Source of the DNA: Coemansia sp. RSA 1804
Taxonomy: Eukaryota > Kickxellomycota > Kickxellomycetes > Kickxellales > Kickxellaceae
Reading direction: 5' to 3'
Assembly (NCBI GenBank): GCA_027578815.1
Contig: JANBTH010000392.1
Span: forward strand, 1 to 18,350
DNA: 18,350 bases
Shown: one piece after another, positions 7,768 through 16,274 of the stretch
Layout: the number at the start of each line of letters is the position of its first letter
Position numbering within the stretch: the first letter of the stretch is position 1
The notes under the pieces: model-generated
Seen by the model: only the letters and a program-made list of their open reading frames with translations
Databases searched by the model: none
Told to the model about the DNA's origin: nothing
Translations under genes and position numbers: made by a program

Positions 7768-8700
7768 ATGAGAGTTGCCTTGTTTTCGCTTTCAATTGTT
7801 GCCGGAGTTGTTGGCAGTGTGCTTGGAGCGGTGATCCAGGACGAGCGCGTCACCAACGGCACAGTTTCGCCTCAAGGCCAGGCGCCGTACTTTGCTCAGC
7901 TGCTTGTCAACCAAGGCGGAGAGAACTACAGTCGCTGCGGCGCAACCATCATTGACGAGACCACGGTTATCACAGCCGCACACTGCATTTACAACACGGC
8001 ATCCGGCTCTGCTTACCCGGCAGAGAAAGTATACATTATCTACGGCAGCGTCAAATCGCTAGACGGCACATATGTGCGTGCAACCAAGGTGTCTGCCCAC
8101 CCGCAATACACAGGCGGCGGAGCGCTGCACAACGACATTGCAATTGTGCAGGTGCCAAAGATGGAGCTGAAGCCGGGATCTGCCGAGAAAATCACCGTTT
8201 TCAACGGAGACATCAAGCCGAAGCAGGAGATGCAGATATTCGGATGGGGAAAGACCCGTACCGGCGGATCAGGCAGCGACACTCCGCAGTCGCTGCTGAC
8301 GCAGAAGGTGTATGTGGGCGAGCCAAAGGACTGCAAGGACATTGATTCGACATATGAAGATGCAAACAGCTCGCTTATCTGCGCCAACAACAACTACAAT
8401 GTTGGCGTGGATGTGTGCCAGGGCGATTCGGGAACCGGAACAACCGTCATTTCGGGCGGCAAGGCGTACTTTGCTGGTCTTGTCAGCTACGGCCGCGACA
8501 AGTACTACAATCCGACATGTGGCGAGGCCGGCAGCTTTGGCATGTACACGCGCGTCAGCTACTACACAAAGTGGATTGAGTCTGTTACAGGCAAGTCTGT
8601 TGCCGTTGGTCCGCTTGCAACAGCGACAACTCCTACGCAGACGCCAGTGCCAACACCAAAACCCACGTCATCGTTCTGCTTCTTCTTTATCTGCTTCTAG
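7768..8700 (+). CDS. Secreted trypsin-like serine protease (S1), apparently active
   Basis: The 310-residue preproprotein has a signal peptide at about 1-20 and a short propeptide ending at R27, with V28-T-N-G as the mature N-terminus (the usual motif is IVGG). The triad is complete: H72 in TAAHC, D123 in NDIAIV, and S221 in CQGDSGTG. D215, six residues before the serine, matches trypsin Asp189 and predicts cleavage after Arg or Lys. GWG at 159-161 is conserved. The glycine after the nucleophile motif is Thr223 (GDSGTG for GDSGGP). Secreted trypsins of fungi usually digest host or environmental protein, which is family knowledge. After the domain comes a Thr/Pro linker (about 284-300) and an odd last stretch, SSFCFFFICF, aromatic with two cysteines. 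The gene has no intron. It is convergent with the Ufd1-domain gene, with a 143-bp gap. Confidence 0.92.
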   Translation: MRVALFSLSIVAGVVGSVLGAVIQDERVTNGTVSPQGQAPYFAQLLVNQGGENYSRCGATIIDETTVITAAHCIYNTASGSAYPAEKVYIIYGSVKSLDGTYVRATKVSAHPQYTGGGALHNDIAIVQVPKMELKPGSAEKITVFNGDIKPKQEMQIFGWGKTRTGGSGSDTPQSLLTQKVYVGEPKDCKDIDSTYEDANSSLICANNNYNVGVDVCQGDSGTGTTVISGGKAYFAGLVSYGRDKYYNPTCGEAGSFGMYTRVSYYTKWIESVTGKSVAVGPLATATTPTQTPVPTPKPTSSFCFFFICF

Positions 8701-8843
8701 CCTTCACAACAACACAAACTCATGTGTCTATCAACAACTATCTATTATCTATTATTTGTATTCAGGCAAAGAAAACTCCCATATAAACGATTCAATACTA
8801 ATACAACCTCGTCATCACCACCACCATCATCCCGAGTCGCCAT

Positions 8844-10742
8844 CTACACGCTGCACAGACGCAAGTCGATGCTGTCGTAGTCAATGTTTGGCCGCCCTCC
8901 AGCAGCAGCGGGATTAGCCAGCGGCGCATAGGCGCGCACAATAGGCACAATCCTGGCAGCGGCTTCAGACTCTGACAGCCCTGCAGCGCAGTACTCGCGG
9001 TTTGTGCATCCGCCCTTGCCGCAGCCCTGCGTGATCTGCGCAAACAGCATGCGCGTCAGCCGCTTCAGGAGCTTCTGGTATCCAGGGTCCCAGGCATTCG
9101 AGTACAGCGGACCGTAGCACGCTGCGCACAGACCAAGCGGATTGCCGGCAGCCCGCTCGCGGTCGCAGCGCTTGTTTGCGCAGTGGACCATGTTTGCGCG
9201 GCGCTGGCGGTCCTGGAAGTCGTGCATCTGCATGTGCGTGGCAACATGCTGGATGCGCACATACGCATTGCACCGGGCGCACGTGATTGTGCGGCTGCCG
9301 CAGCTCCACTCGTGCTCGCGCATCCCAAGCATCCGCGCCTCGGCCGACCCTGCGTGAGGACCCTGCGCCACGCCGAGCCTGCAGTAGCGGCACTCGATCA
9401 GCCGCAGCGCGCAGTCCGTGCGCCGGTGCTCGGCCATCTCAAGCGCTGACTCGAACGATGCCTCCTCACTGCCGCCGCCGCATGCGCAGACGCAGGGCGT
9501 GTGGTGGAGCCGGTTGTGCTTTGCCTCATCACCAACAACGCCGGGCTCGCTGCAGACTGCGCAATGCCAGTGGTTGGCTGCCTCGGCGCTGTTTCGCTTC
9601 AGCACCGCGCCACACCCCTCGCATCTGGTGTTGTGGCGCTGGCAAAAGAGCGAGTGCATGTCATAGTTGGCCTTTGGAACGCTGGTTCTGCAGTTTGCGC
9701 AAACAAGCAAGGATCCGTCAATGACATCCTCTGGCTCAGAAACGTCAGCGTCGGAAGACTGCGCGCGCTTGGCAGACACAGCCGACACTTTGCCTTTAAA
9801 CACCGGCGCAGTGGTCGAGTCGGCGGCCGCCACCACCACACCGACGTAGATGGTACATGCGGCATCTGGCAGCTGTGTCCGTTCCACGCGCAGTTTCTTC
9901 CGCGAATGCGACGGCGCCGAGCAGTCAGACCAGTCGTTGTCGATCTCGCTGACATCCCGCAAAAGTCGGCTGGCCACAAGCGATGCGTCGTGGCCAGGAT
10001 TGTATTCCAGCACAATGTCAACAGCGTCGGCCTGTGGCGGAATAAGCAGCGGCATCACGTGTGTTGCTCCCGACGCAACCTCAATGTCCAGGGGCTGCAG
10101 CGCATCCAGGGCAAGCTTGTCGCTGGCTGAAACAGAAGCACTGCCGCCAATTTGTGTCGATTGGCCGCTGTCAACAATATCCACAGTCAGATCAACATCG
10201 ATTATGTCCACAGCGCTTGCCGGCTCCAGCGCAACAACCTCGAACGACAGCGGCTCCCGCCGTCCGCCCACGGGGAACCGGACAATCTCGCCCAGAAAAA
10301 GAACCGTCAGATTGCTACGCATATGCGACTCCAGCAGCCCACGCAGATTGCCAACCTCCTCGTGCTGGCCCTTCTCCTTGTTCTTTTCCGATTCAAGCGA
10401 CCTGAGCCGAGCAAACTCTCCCTTCTCCAGCCGCACATACTCCACCGTCACCATCGAGTTGCTGTTATCGCCACCCACACCGTCGTTGTCTATCTGCTCA
10501 AGCATGCCTGCTGGAATCCTGACGGTTCCTTCCTCGGCGTCAAACCCACGCACTCCGCAGCACGCGTTGGACGGTGCTATTCGAACGGTAATAGGCGATG
10601 GGAGCTCCTGCATGCCACCGCCCTCCGAGTCCAGCAGTGCTGACAGAAACGACGGCGGCAGGAAGACCTTGTCAGAGAACGGGCTGTGTGCGTCTGCGGG
10701 CTGGCATTTCAGTCGTTGCGAGATGCCGCGTGTCCTATGCAT
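8844..10742 (-). CDS. Ufd1-domain protein with C-terminal Cys/His-rich zinc fingers and AZUL-like finger
   Basis: The 632-residue protein begins with a Ufd1-type N domain (about 20-175; KVFLPPSFLSALL, then TVRIPAGMLEQI), which in Ufd1 binds ubiquitin and the Cdc48/p97 machinery. A less conserved middle follows. From about 348 the protein is rich in Cys and His: C348/C351, H363/C367, C374/C377, H393-C397, C451/C454 and C488/C491, resembling TRAF-type finger repeats. The last module has C521/C526, C539/C542 (GLCAACYGPLY) and an AZUL-like motif with C574, C579 and C585 (QGCGKGGCTNREYC), known from Ube3a-type ligases. Fungi have proteins with this Ufd1-plus-finger layout, annotated as Ufd1-like. 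It lacks the usual C-terminal Npl4-binding part of yeast Ufd1, so it is probably an accessory ubiquitin-pathway protein and not the core Ufd1. There is no intron. The start is the first ATG of the frame. Confidence 0.8.
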   Translation of the reverse strand: MHRTRGISQRLKCQPADAHSPFSDKVFLPPSFLSALLDSEGGGMQELPSPITVRIAPSNACCGVRGFDAEEGTVRIPAGMLEQIDNDGVGGDNSNSMVTVEYVRLEKGEFARLRSLESEKNKEKGQHEEVGNLRGLLESHMRSNLTVLFLGEIVRFPVGGRREPLSFEVVALEPASAVDIIDVDLTVDIVDSGQSTQIGGSASVSASDKLALDALQPLDIEVASGATHVMPLLIPPQADAVDIVLEYNPGHDASLVASRLLRDVSEIDNDWSDCSAPSHSRKKLRVERTQLPDAACTIYVGVVVAAADSTTAPVFKGKVSAVSAKRAQSSDADVSEPEDVIDGSLLVCANCRTSVPKANYDMHSLFCQRHNTRCEGCGAVLKRNSAEAANHWHCAVCSEPGVVGDEAKHNRLHHTPCVCACGGGSEEASFESALEMAEHRRTDCALRLIECRYCRLGVAQGPHAGSAEARMLGMREHEWSCGSRTITCARCNAYVRIQHVATHMQMHDFQDRQRRANMVHCANKRCDRERAAGNPLGLCAACYGPLYSNAWDPGYQKLLKRLTRMLFAQITQGCGKGGCTNREYCAAGLSESEAAARIVPIVRAYAPLANPAAAGGRPNIDYDSIDLRLCSV

Positions 10743-12162
10743 TATGGTGTAATTTGATTTAATTTAATTTGTAAAAAAAAGTCTAGTTAAATAGAGTAGA
10801 ATATAGTAGAATAAAGATGGTGGATCGGAATACACAAAGAAAACAAAATAGGACGAACCAGATAAATTATTATATCCGCGCCTTTTGTGAAATGCAAAGT
10901 GCTGACGTGTTTTCCGGTATTCTCATTTGCTAATCTGAAAAAAGCACAGATTCAGCCGCAATTATCACTTTGGTAATCACGCCGCCACACAGCCTGCAGA
11001 ATCAAGAAGCTCCCCTATCTCGCCACAGAAGCTTCTTCCATTTGCGTCACCCGTCACCGGGATTCCCGCGATTGCACTCTCGCCATTGCATCGCATTACC
11101 TCCTCCCTCTCTCTTATCGCTTGTTTGTGCTCATTTTGGTCAAGGCTGAATGCACGATCCAGATGACTCGCAAGGAACCCGATAAACGAGCGACCACGTG
11201 CATGCCAGGCATTCACCGACCAAAAATAGACAGGATTTTTTTTGCTTCGTTTCGTCTCGTTTTGTCTTGTTTCGATTCGTCCATGAGCAAACTGCCGAGC
11301 GAAAAGACGAAAAGAAGAAGAGGAAGGTGGGGAGGTGCGATGGGGATGTGCTGTGATGCGATATGCCCCCACGCCCACATCGAAAGCAGCTCCCAGCCAA
11401 TTGCCTCGCCCATATGCCATGCAATGGCAATCCAGCAGGGCGGGCTCCTGTGTTGCTAATAATTGGCGTTTGGCGATCGGATATCGACAGGCCGAAAGTC
11501 CCCTCTCCCCGCTTCTCTCGTAATAGGAAAAGTAAAACATCAGGGCGCAAACTCTGTGTGCGGCTTTCCAAAAGCAAGAAAGTAAAGCGGAAAGCAAGGA
11601 TACGGACAGAAAGTACCGAATGTGAGACGACGGGAGCTGCTGCTTTTTGGATATGTTGAAGAAAGCGATCAGACCCAACAAACAGACGGATGGCGTACGC
11701 AAAAGCAGAGCGGCAGCGAGAGGGCTGACTATCTATCGAACTATCTGGCTTGGCCGGACCTTGCCTGCTCTCTTCTCCCACCCATGCCCTCACGTGGATG
11801 GCGCCTTCTGCACGCATGGAAGCAGTGCGCAAAAATGGAAGGAGCGAAAAAAGGACCAACAAAAAACTTGTCCTGCAAAAGTAAATCGTTTTCCCTTCCA
11901 GCCCACTAATGGAAACAAGCTCCCGCGGTCTCATGCATGCCGGCGCTGAAGAGGAAGGAGGAAGGAGGAAGGAGACCTGGCTGCCTGCGTGCCGGCATGT
12001 ATTTACTTATTTGTTTATTTGTACATTTTCCCTTCTCCCAGCAGCGCCTCTTCCCTTGTTTGAAAATCAAAAACCGCTATGGCTTTTTTTTCCGCCTCAA
12101 ACTGTGTTTCCTACATCGGCCTCCTGTTCTGTTACCAGCCTTATTTCTTGTCCCACCCCCGC

Positions 12163-12169
12163 TATATAA
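12163..12169 (+). promoter_or_regulatory. Probable TATA box of the HMG-box gene
   Basis: TATATAA lies about 460 bp upstream of the ATG. If used, transcription would start near 12195 and give a leader of about 430 nt that includes the CTCAC repeat. Confidence 0.4.
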
Positions 12170-12382
12170 CAAACGGTCCTTGACAGCATTGTTTTTCTTT
12201 GCCTCCATTTCTTTCTAGAGAAAAACCTTGCACTTCATTCCCCCCTCCCCCTCCCTTTCTGCTTCCAAGCACACACTTACGCCGACCTCCTCCTCCTCAT
12301 TCTTCTTCACCAAACAAACAAGCCATCTCCTGCTTACTTCTATTTTCTTTCATCCAGGCATTCAACTGTTTTTCCCAAACAT

Positions 12383-12447
12383 CTCACCTCACCTCACCTC
12401 ACCTCACCTCACCTCACCTCACCTCACCTCACCTCACCTCACCTCAC
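12383..12447 (+). repeat. Perfect pentanucleotide tandem repeat, (CTCAC)13
   Basis: Thirteen uninterrupted CTCAC units (65 bp) lie about 180 bp upstream of the HMG-box start codon, downstream of the probable TATA box and so probably in the 5' leader. The perfect repetition suggests recent expansion. The RNA would be C-rich and poor in G over this stretch, hence unstructured. Frames through it encode a simple Ser-Pro-His-Leu-Thr repeat, but none is a plausible gene. Confidence 0.95.
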
Positions 12448-12628
12448 ATCCGACATCTCGGAGTTTTGATCGTTTTCTTCCTACTGCATTGTCTTGTTTG
12501 CACCAGCCCTTCCCCCCTTCCCACTCCGCCAGCTTTTACGCCCACGCTTACGCCCTCGCTCATCTTCATACTATCACTTCTCTTTCTGAATAGCACAATC
12601 ATCATCATCATCACCATTACCAACAACA

Positions 12629-13999
12629 ATGGACCAGTACCAAAGCCAGTTTGCATACATGGCCCCGCCGCCACCTCCAGCCTTCATGTCTACTCCGCCA
12701 ACGCAGTATCTTGCGCCTCCTTATGCCTCGCAGCCCTTTGTGCCGCCTCCGCCGCCAGCCGTGCTGCCTTGCACCTCGATCATTGGCGCCGACTCTCCGT
12801 CGCCCTGCTACATCTACCGCCAGGATGAGAGAGGCGGCCTTGTTGACCAGATGTGCCAGCAGATCTGTCTTCCCGACGGCCGCATATTCGTCGAGCACGT
12901 GCCCAACCACTGCGTAATCTACGCTCCGCTTGGCTATGGCCTTGCGCAGACGCTGGAAAGATTCCAGCAGATGAACAACCACTCGATGATGCTGGGCGCC
13001 AGCCTTGTTCCAGCCGTTGCTTCTCGGCCCAAGGCCCGCTCGCACTCGGCCAAGCAGCAGGCGGCAAAGGCCAAGCCAGCACACGACAGGCACCAGTCGG
13101 CTGGCGTTAACAGCCCTGCCTCTTCTGTGGCAGCAGCCCCGGCCTCCTCCTCGCTGTGCGAGACCGCTTCCTTGGCCGACTCTGCGCCAGCGGCCGCAGC
13201 AAACCACACTCAGGCTGCTGCCAGCGCGCCAGTCAAGAAGGTCAAGGAAAAGTCTGCCAAGCCAATCAACGCCTTCATCAAGTACCGCAGCTTCAAGATA
13301 GCCGAGCTCAAGCGTCTGCATCCCGAGGTCAGCCAGACCGAGATTTCGCGCCTGGCTGGCGAGTGCTGGAAAACCGAGAGCGAGGACATCAAGAACCAGT
13401 TCCGCATCCAGTACATGGAGGAGAAGAAGATCTACGACCTGAAAAAGGCAAGCAGCGCCAGCAGCAAGCGCTCGCGCAGCGGTGATGACGACTCGTCGGA
13501 CACCGAGTCGCTGCCAGCCACAGTCGTCGACATCGGCATTGGCATCGGCGGCGCCCCAGCCGGCTTCGATCCAACCGCACGGCGCCGCAGCCTGACGCTT
13601 CCTGCCTCCGATCCCACCGCCTGCACCCGCGCCGCCTCGGCGTCGCCCATGCTGGCTGCTGCTGGCAAGCCTCCGGCGTCAAAGCGCCGCAGATGCGTCA
13701 CCGAGGATATGCGCAAGCAGCTTGCGACAAAGTCCCTTGACATGTCCTCGTACTACGGCCCCTTCTCCTTCGAGGACATGACGCCGATGCTTGCTCCGCT
13801 GCCGCTGCCTCCTCTTATTGACACAAGCATGGCTGCCGCCGCCGCTGCTGCCGCTGTTGCCGCCGCCGCATCTGTTACTAACACTGCATCCACATCCGCC
13901 AACACCACTCCTCTTGATCTATATAGCGCTGCCGACTTTGCTGCAAGCATCTCGACATTTATGTCAACGACAGCATCGTCATCTGACTCTCAGAACTAA
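12629..13999 (+). CDS. HMG-box transcription factor (MATA_HMG-like)
   Basis: The 456-residue protein has one HMG box at about 209-275. It starts KSAKPINAFIKYRSFK and continues through EISRLAGECWKTESEDIKNQF to EEKKIYDLKK. The NAFIKYR opening and the single box fit the sequence-specific fungal MATA_HMG/Ste11/Rox1 group and not the non-specific chromatin HMGs. The N-terminus is Pro-rich (12-45). A conserved-looking segment at about 55-115 (SPCYIYRQDERGG to YGLAQTLERFQQ) is not recognised. The rest is low-complexity Ser/Ala, with basic clusters KRSRS (280-284) and KRRR (352-355) as likely nuclear signals, RRRSL (318-322) as a basophilic-kinase site, and a poly-Ala run (402-414). CAT and CAA triplets come just before the ATG. 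There is no intron. A mating or developmental role is possible but not shown by the neighbours. Confidence 0.88.
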   Translation: MDQYQSQFAYMAPPPPPAFMSTPPTQYLAPPYASQPFVPPPPPAVLPCTSIIGADSPSPCYIYRQDERGGLVDQMCQQICLPDGRIFVEHVPNHCVIYAPLGYGLAQTLERFQQMNNHSMMLGASLVPAVASRPKARSHSAKQQAAKAKPAHDRHQSAGVNSPASSVAAAPASSSLCETASLADSAPAAAANHTQAAASAPVKKVKEKSAKPINAFIKYRSFKIAELKRLHPEVSQTEISRLAGECWKTESEDIKNQFRIQYMEEKKIYDLKKASSASSKRSRSGDDDSSDTESLPATVVDIGIGIGGAPAGFDPTARRRSLTLPASDPTACTRAASASPMLAAAGKPPASKRRRCVTEDMRKQLATKSLDMSSYYGPFSFEDMTPMLAPLPLPPLIDTSMAAAAAAAAVAAAASVTNTASTSANTTPLDLYSAADFAASISTFMSTTASSSDSQN

Positions 14000-14312
14000 G
14001 CAGCAACCTTGTTGTTGTTTGTTGTTATTGTTTTCGTTTGCTTATTACTCAGTTGTAATTGGGGAGGAGGATCGTGTTTTGCATTGTTGCATTGTTACAC
14101 AACAGCTTTGTGCGTGTGTGTGTGGACATTAGCTATTTATTTTTTTTGGTCATGTTTTAAAAGTTTTCTATTGTTTTTTTCCCATCTTGTGTACTATTTT
14201 ATTTTGAGAATATGAAGAAGAGTTCTATTTATAACGGTCCATTATTAAGCTAGTGCCGTGTTTTTATTTAGTCTGCTTGTGTTTTCCTTATCCACCTTCC
14301 TTGGAAACTATA
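14000..14312. other. Convergent 3' region between HMG-box and FunK1 frames
   Basis: T-rich DNA with simple TTG and TG stretches, probably the 3' untranslated regions of both convergent genes. No separate gene is seen. On the minus strand, a short protein-like tail in a different frame from the FunK1 frame ends here (see findings). Confidence 0.5.
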
Positions 14313-15902
14313 TCATCCAGGAACTTTTCGCACGCCCTTGCCGCATCTCTTGTGGCATTCCATAGCGTCTGCAAGAACAAACACAAGCTCTGCTTCGTTC
14401 CTGACCGACTTTATAAAGTGTCCGACAGGGGTTATTACAATACGACGATGCACACGATACATATGCTCCTTGTCGCCATCATCGTATCCATAGATTACTG
14501 ATGTGTCATCGGTGACGTACTTGCTGCCATCCTTGAATTTAACAGAGCCACTGGATATTGCCCGTGGATAGCTAAAGCCAACATCCTTGCCAGAGAGCTT
14601 TTCTGTAATCAGTCGCAGGTTGTGTGCCTCGTCGGGAACAACCGACCCTTGTTTACCGCTTTTCTTCAGGTCGCGCGGCAACGACCAAGAGTCCTTTATG
14701 ACAACGCTTTCGTCGCTTCTACCGTCCTTGCGCTTGCTCTTGTCGTTATGGCTAGGACAGCTTATCTGCCATCCATTAGATGCATGGATCCGCTCCATAG
14801 TCGTGTCGTAACCCAGCCGATCAAGACTGCAGAACGACCAATTCACCAGAAGCGTGACAAGCCTTCTTATTCCGTCAATATCCGCAAAATCCATAGCAGG
14901 CGAAACACGAACACCATCGTGGTGGAATAGGCAGCATCTGACGTCTGTTCCACACATCGCAAGTCCCCACGCAAAGCGCCGATGGTCCTGGTTTGCGTAT
15001 ATATTCCGCGTGTACTCTACAAGCTGTATCAATGCCTCCTGTGAGTCGCGCTTTGACCGCTTGAGCTCCTGGATGGCAAACACATCCTTGTACTTTGGAG
15101 CGTCCTGCAATCCAACATGCGTAGATAATTTGCAAAGCGCCAGCGCTCCATCGATCTTTGTTCTGGCGTCACTGCCTTCAGGTTTAAAGTCCCCCCTCCG
15201 ACTATACGGAAGAATAAGATGCGGATTCGCTTTGACTACTCCTGCTCTTTGCTTGGCGCTGAGACTGTTCATGTGGGACTGTACGTAAAAGGCTACCAGC
15301 ATGACAAAATCTCTGAAAAGCGGGTACATCCTTGCCTCGCTGGTACCCTGGAATGCCTTGTCGTTGAGCTTGCTAAGACGGAGCGTGGGCTTGACAGCTC
15401 TGTCCAAGTCAAATGAATCAGTGTCGTCAAATAAAAGCATCCCATCGTCAAAGACCGAGTAAATGTCCTTTTCCGCAAGACCGTTGAATCCGCCCTCTAT
15501 CTTGGCCATTGCTGCGTCTACTATAGCAGAAGTAATGCTGCTAATAGATCTATTTCCTTCGACAAGCGAGAGGACGCTCTCTACATCCATGCGAACATCG
15601 TCTTTTACATGGTCCTTTGCGGCAAGCCTCCGAACGTCCATAACATACTTTACGCTTGAGATTGTGTTCTCAGTTGTGCCTTTGCCCCTAACACGCACGA
15701 CGCAGGGGGTTGGGAAAGCGCTGACCTCGGCTTCTTCGTTCTGTTGGTCATTGTTTTTGCTGGGTGTCTCAAAGCTGTCCTTTGAATTGCTCTTTTGTCT
15801 CTTCCTCTGAGGAGAGATGCACTCTGCGACCACATACCTTGCTTTGTCGTCCTCTCCGACCTCTGGTGGGTCTGTTTCTGCTTGGAGAAGCCATTCTTTC
15901 AA
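14313..15902 (-). CDS. FunK1-type fungal protein kinase, truncated before the catalytic loop
   Basis: This open frame of 529 codons matches the FunK1 family in its middle part. Residues 290-355 (LVEYTRNIYANQDHRRFAWG, then an HHDGVRVSP segment) are the conserved pre-kinase region, and SVVIKDSWSLP at 399-409 begins the kinase N-lobe. VITPVGHFI (488-496) and LADAMECHK (510-518) are the stretch that normally precedes the HRD loop. The frame ends 11 codons later, so the HRD, DFG and whole C-lobe are absent. The first codon of the frame (15900-15902) is TTG, with a TGA seven codons upstream. The first in-frame ATG is codon 88 (15641). An alternative is an ATG at 15894 joined by a 31-nt intron (15807-15837, GTATGT...CTCAG), giving 516 residues. 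As it stands it is probably a degenerate FunK1 copy or a non-catalytic derivative. FunK1 families are large and often contain broken copies. Confidence 0.7.
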   Translation of the reverse strand: MKEWLLQAETDPPEVGEDDKARYVVAECISPQRKRQKSNSKDSFETPSKNNDQQNEEAEVSAFPTPCVVRVRGKGTTENTISSVKYVMDVRRLAAKDHVKDDVRMDVESVLSLVEGNRSISSITSAIVDAAMAKIEGGFNGLAEKDIYSVFDDGMLLFDDTDSFDLDRAVKPTLRLSKLNDKAFQGTSEARMYPLFRDFVMLVAFYVQSHMNSLSAKQRAGVVKANPHLILPYSRRGDFKPEGSDARTKIDGALALCKLSTHVGLQDAPKYKDVFAIQELKRSKRDSQEALIQLVEYTRNIYANQDHRRFAWGLAMCGTDVRCCLFHHDGVRVSPAMDFADIDGIRRLVTLLVNWSFCSLDRLGYDTTMERIHASNGWQISCPSHNDKSKRKDGRSDESVVIKDSWSLPRDLKKSGKQGSVVPDEAHNLRLITEKLSGKDVGFSYPRAISSGSVKFKDGSKYVTDDTSVIYGYDDGDKEHMYRVHRRIVITPVGHFIKSVRNEAELVFVLADAMECHKRCGKGVRKVPG

Positions 15903-16274
15903 CGTATCGTTAAAGGGAATTCAGGGTATAAGAGAATGTACAAATGTAAATAAAAATGCAGAGGATAAGGGAGCATAGGAGAAATGAAAAATTAAAGTAA
16001 ATACTGTGGGGGATGCCAATAACAGATATTGTGTTTACAACAACAAACGATCAGGGCTCGGCTCATGTTTGGATTTTTACATTTTTTTTAACATTTACTG
16101 TGTACAGGAATATTTCAAAAAGAAAAAATAGGGAAAAGGGAAGCAGATAAACAAACAAGAACAGAAATAATAATAATAATAAAGGCAACAAAGGAGAACA
16201 ACATACTGACTGGGTTTGCTTCTTCAGGAGAGGAAAGAGTTTTACATATGGGGGGTTTATAAACAAACCTTTGG
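15903..16274. other. Intergenic region between the FunK1 frame and PDK1
   Basis: AT-rich DNA with an AAT repeat (about 16167-16182). It must contain the 3' end of the PDK1 transcript and the upstream region of the FunK1 frame. No gene is seen, including in an 85-codon low-complexity minus-strand frame at 16063-16320. Confidence 0.5.

Larger units (their letters stand above)
10743..12628. other. Long non-coding region: promoters of the Ufd1-domain gene and HMG-box gene
   Basis: No convincing gene lies in these 1.9 kb. Two overlapping long minus-strand frames (10977-11702 and 11140-11934) have no recognisable domain and look like chance. Visible structure includes four T-rich decamers at 11241-11280 (TTTGCTTCGT, TTCGTCTCGT, TTTGTCTTGT, TTCGATTCGT), a GAAGGAG triplication near 11954-11974, and forkhead-like TTGTTTA sites near 12010. 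From about 12200 to the HMG-box ATG the plus strand is strongly pyrimidine-rich, as expected of a leader. An unusually long promoter fits a regulated transcription factor gene, which is inference. Confidence 0.5.

Noticed and set aside
8844..10742. Core Ufd1 of the Cdc48-Ufd1-Npl4 complex
   Set aside because: The long finger-rich tail and divergent middle differ from the roughly 300-350-residue core Ufd1, so a separate Ufd1-like family member is more likely.
10977..11934. Two overlapping minus-strand frames of 241 and 264 codons, plus antisense frames
   Set aside because: No recognisable domain, irregular composition, and they overlap each other in different frames in a promoter-like region. 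They are probably chance.
12228..12593. Plus-strand frame with Ser-Pro-His-Leu-Thr repeats
   Set aside because: It is only the translation of the CTCAC repeat and the pyrimidine-rich leader of the HMG-box gene.
12629..13999. Assigning this as the mating-type locus
   Set aside because: A single HMG box and a MATA-like motif are not enough, and the neighbours do not match a known sex locus.
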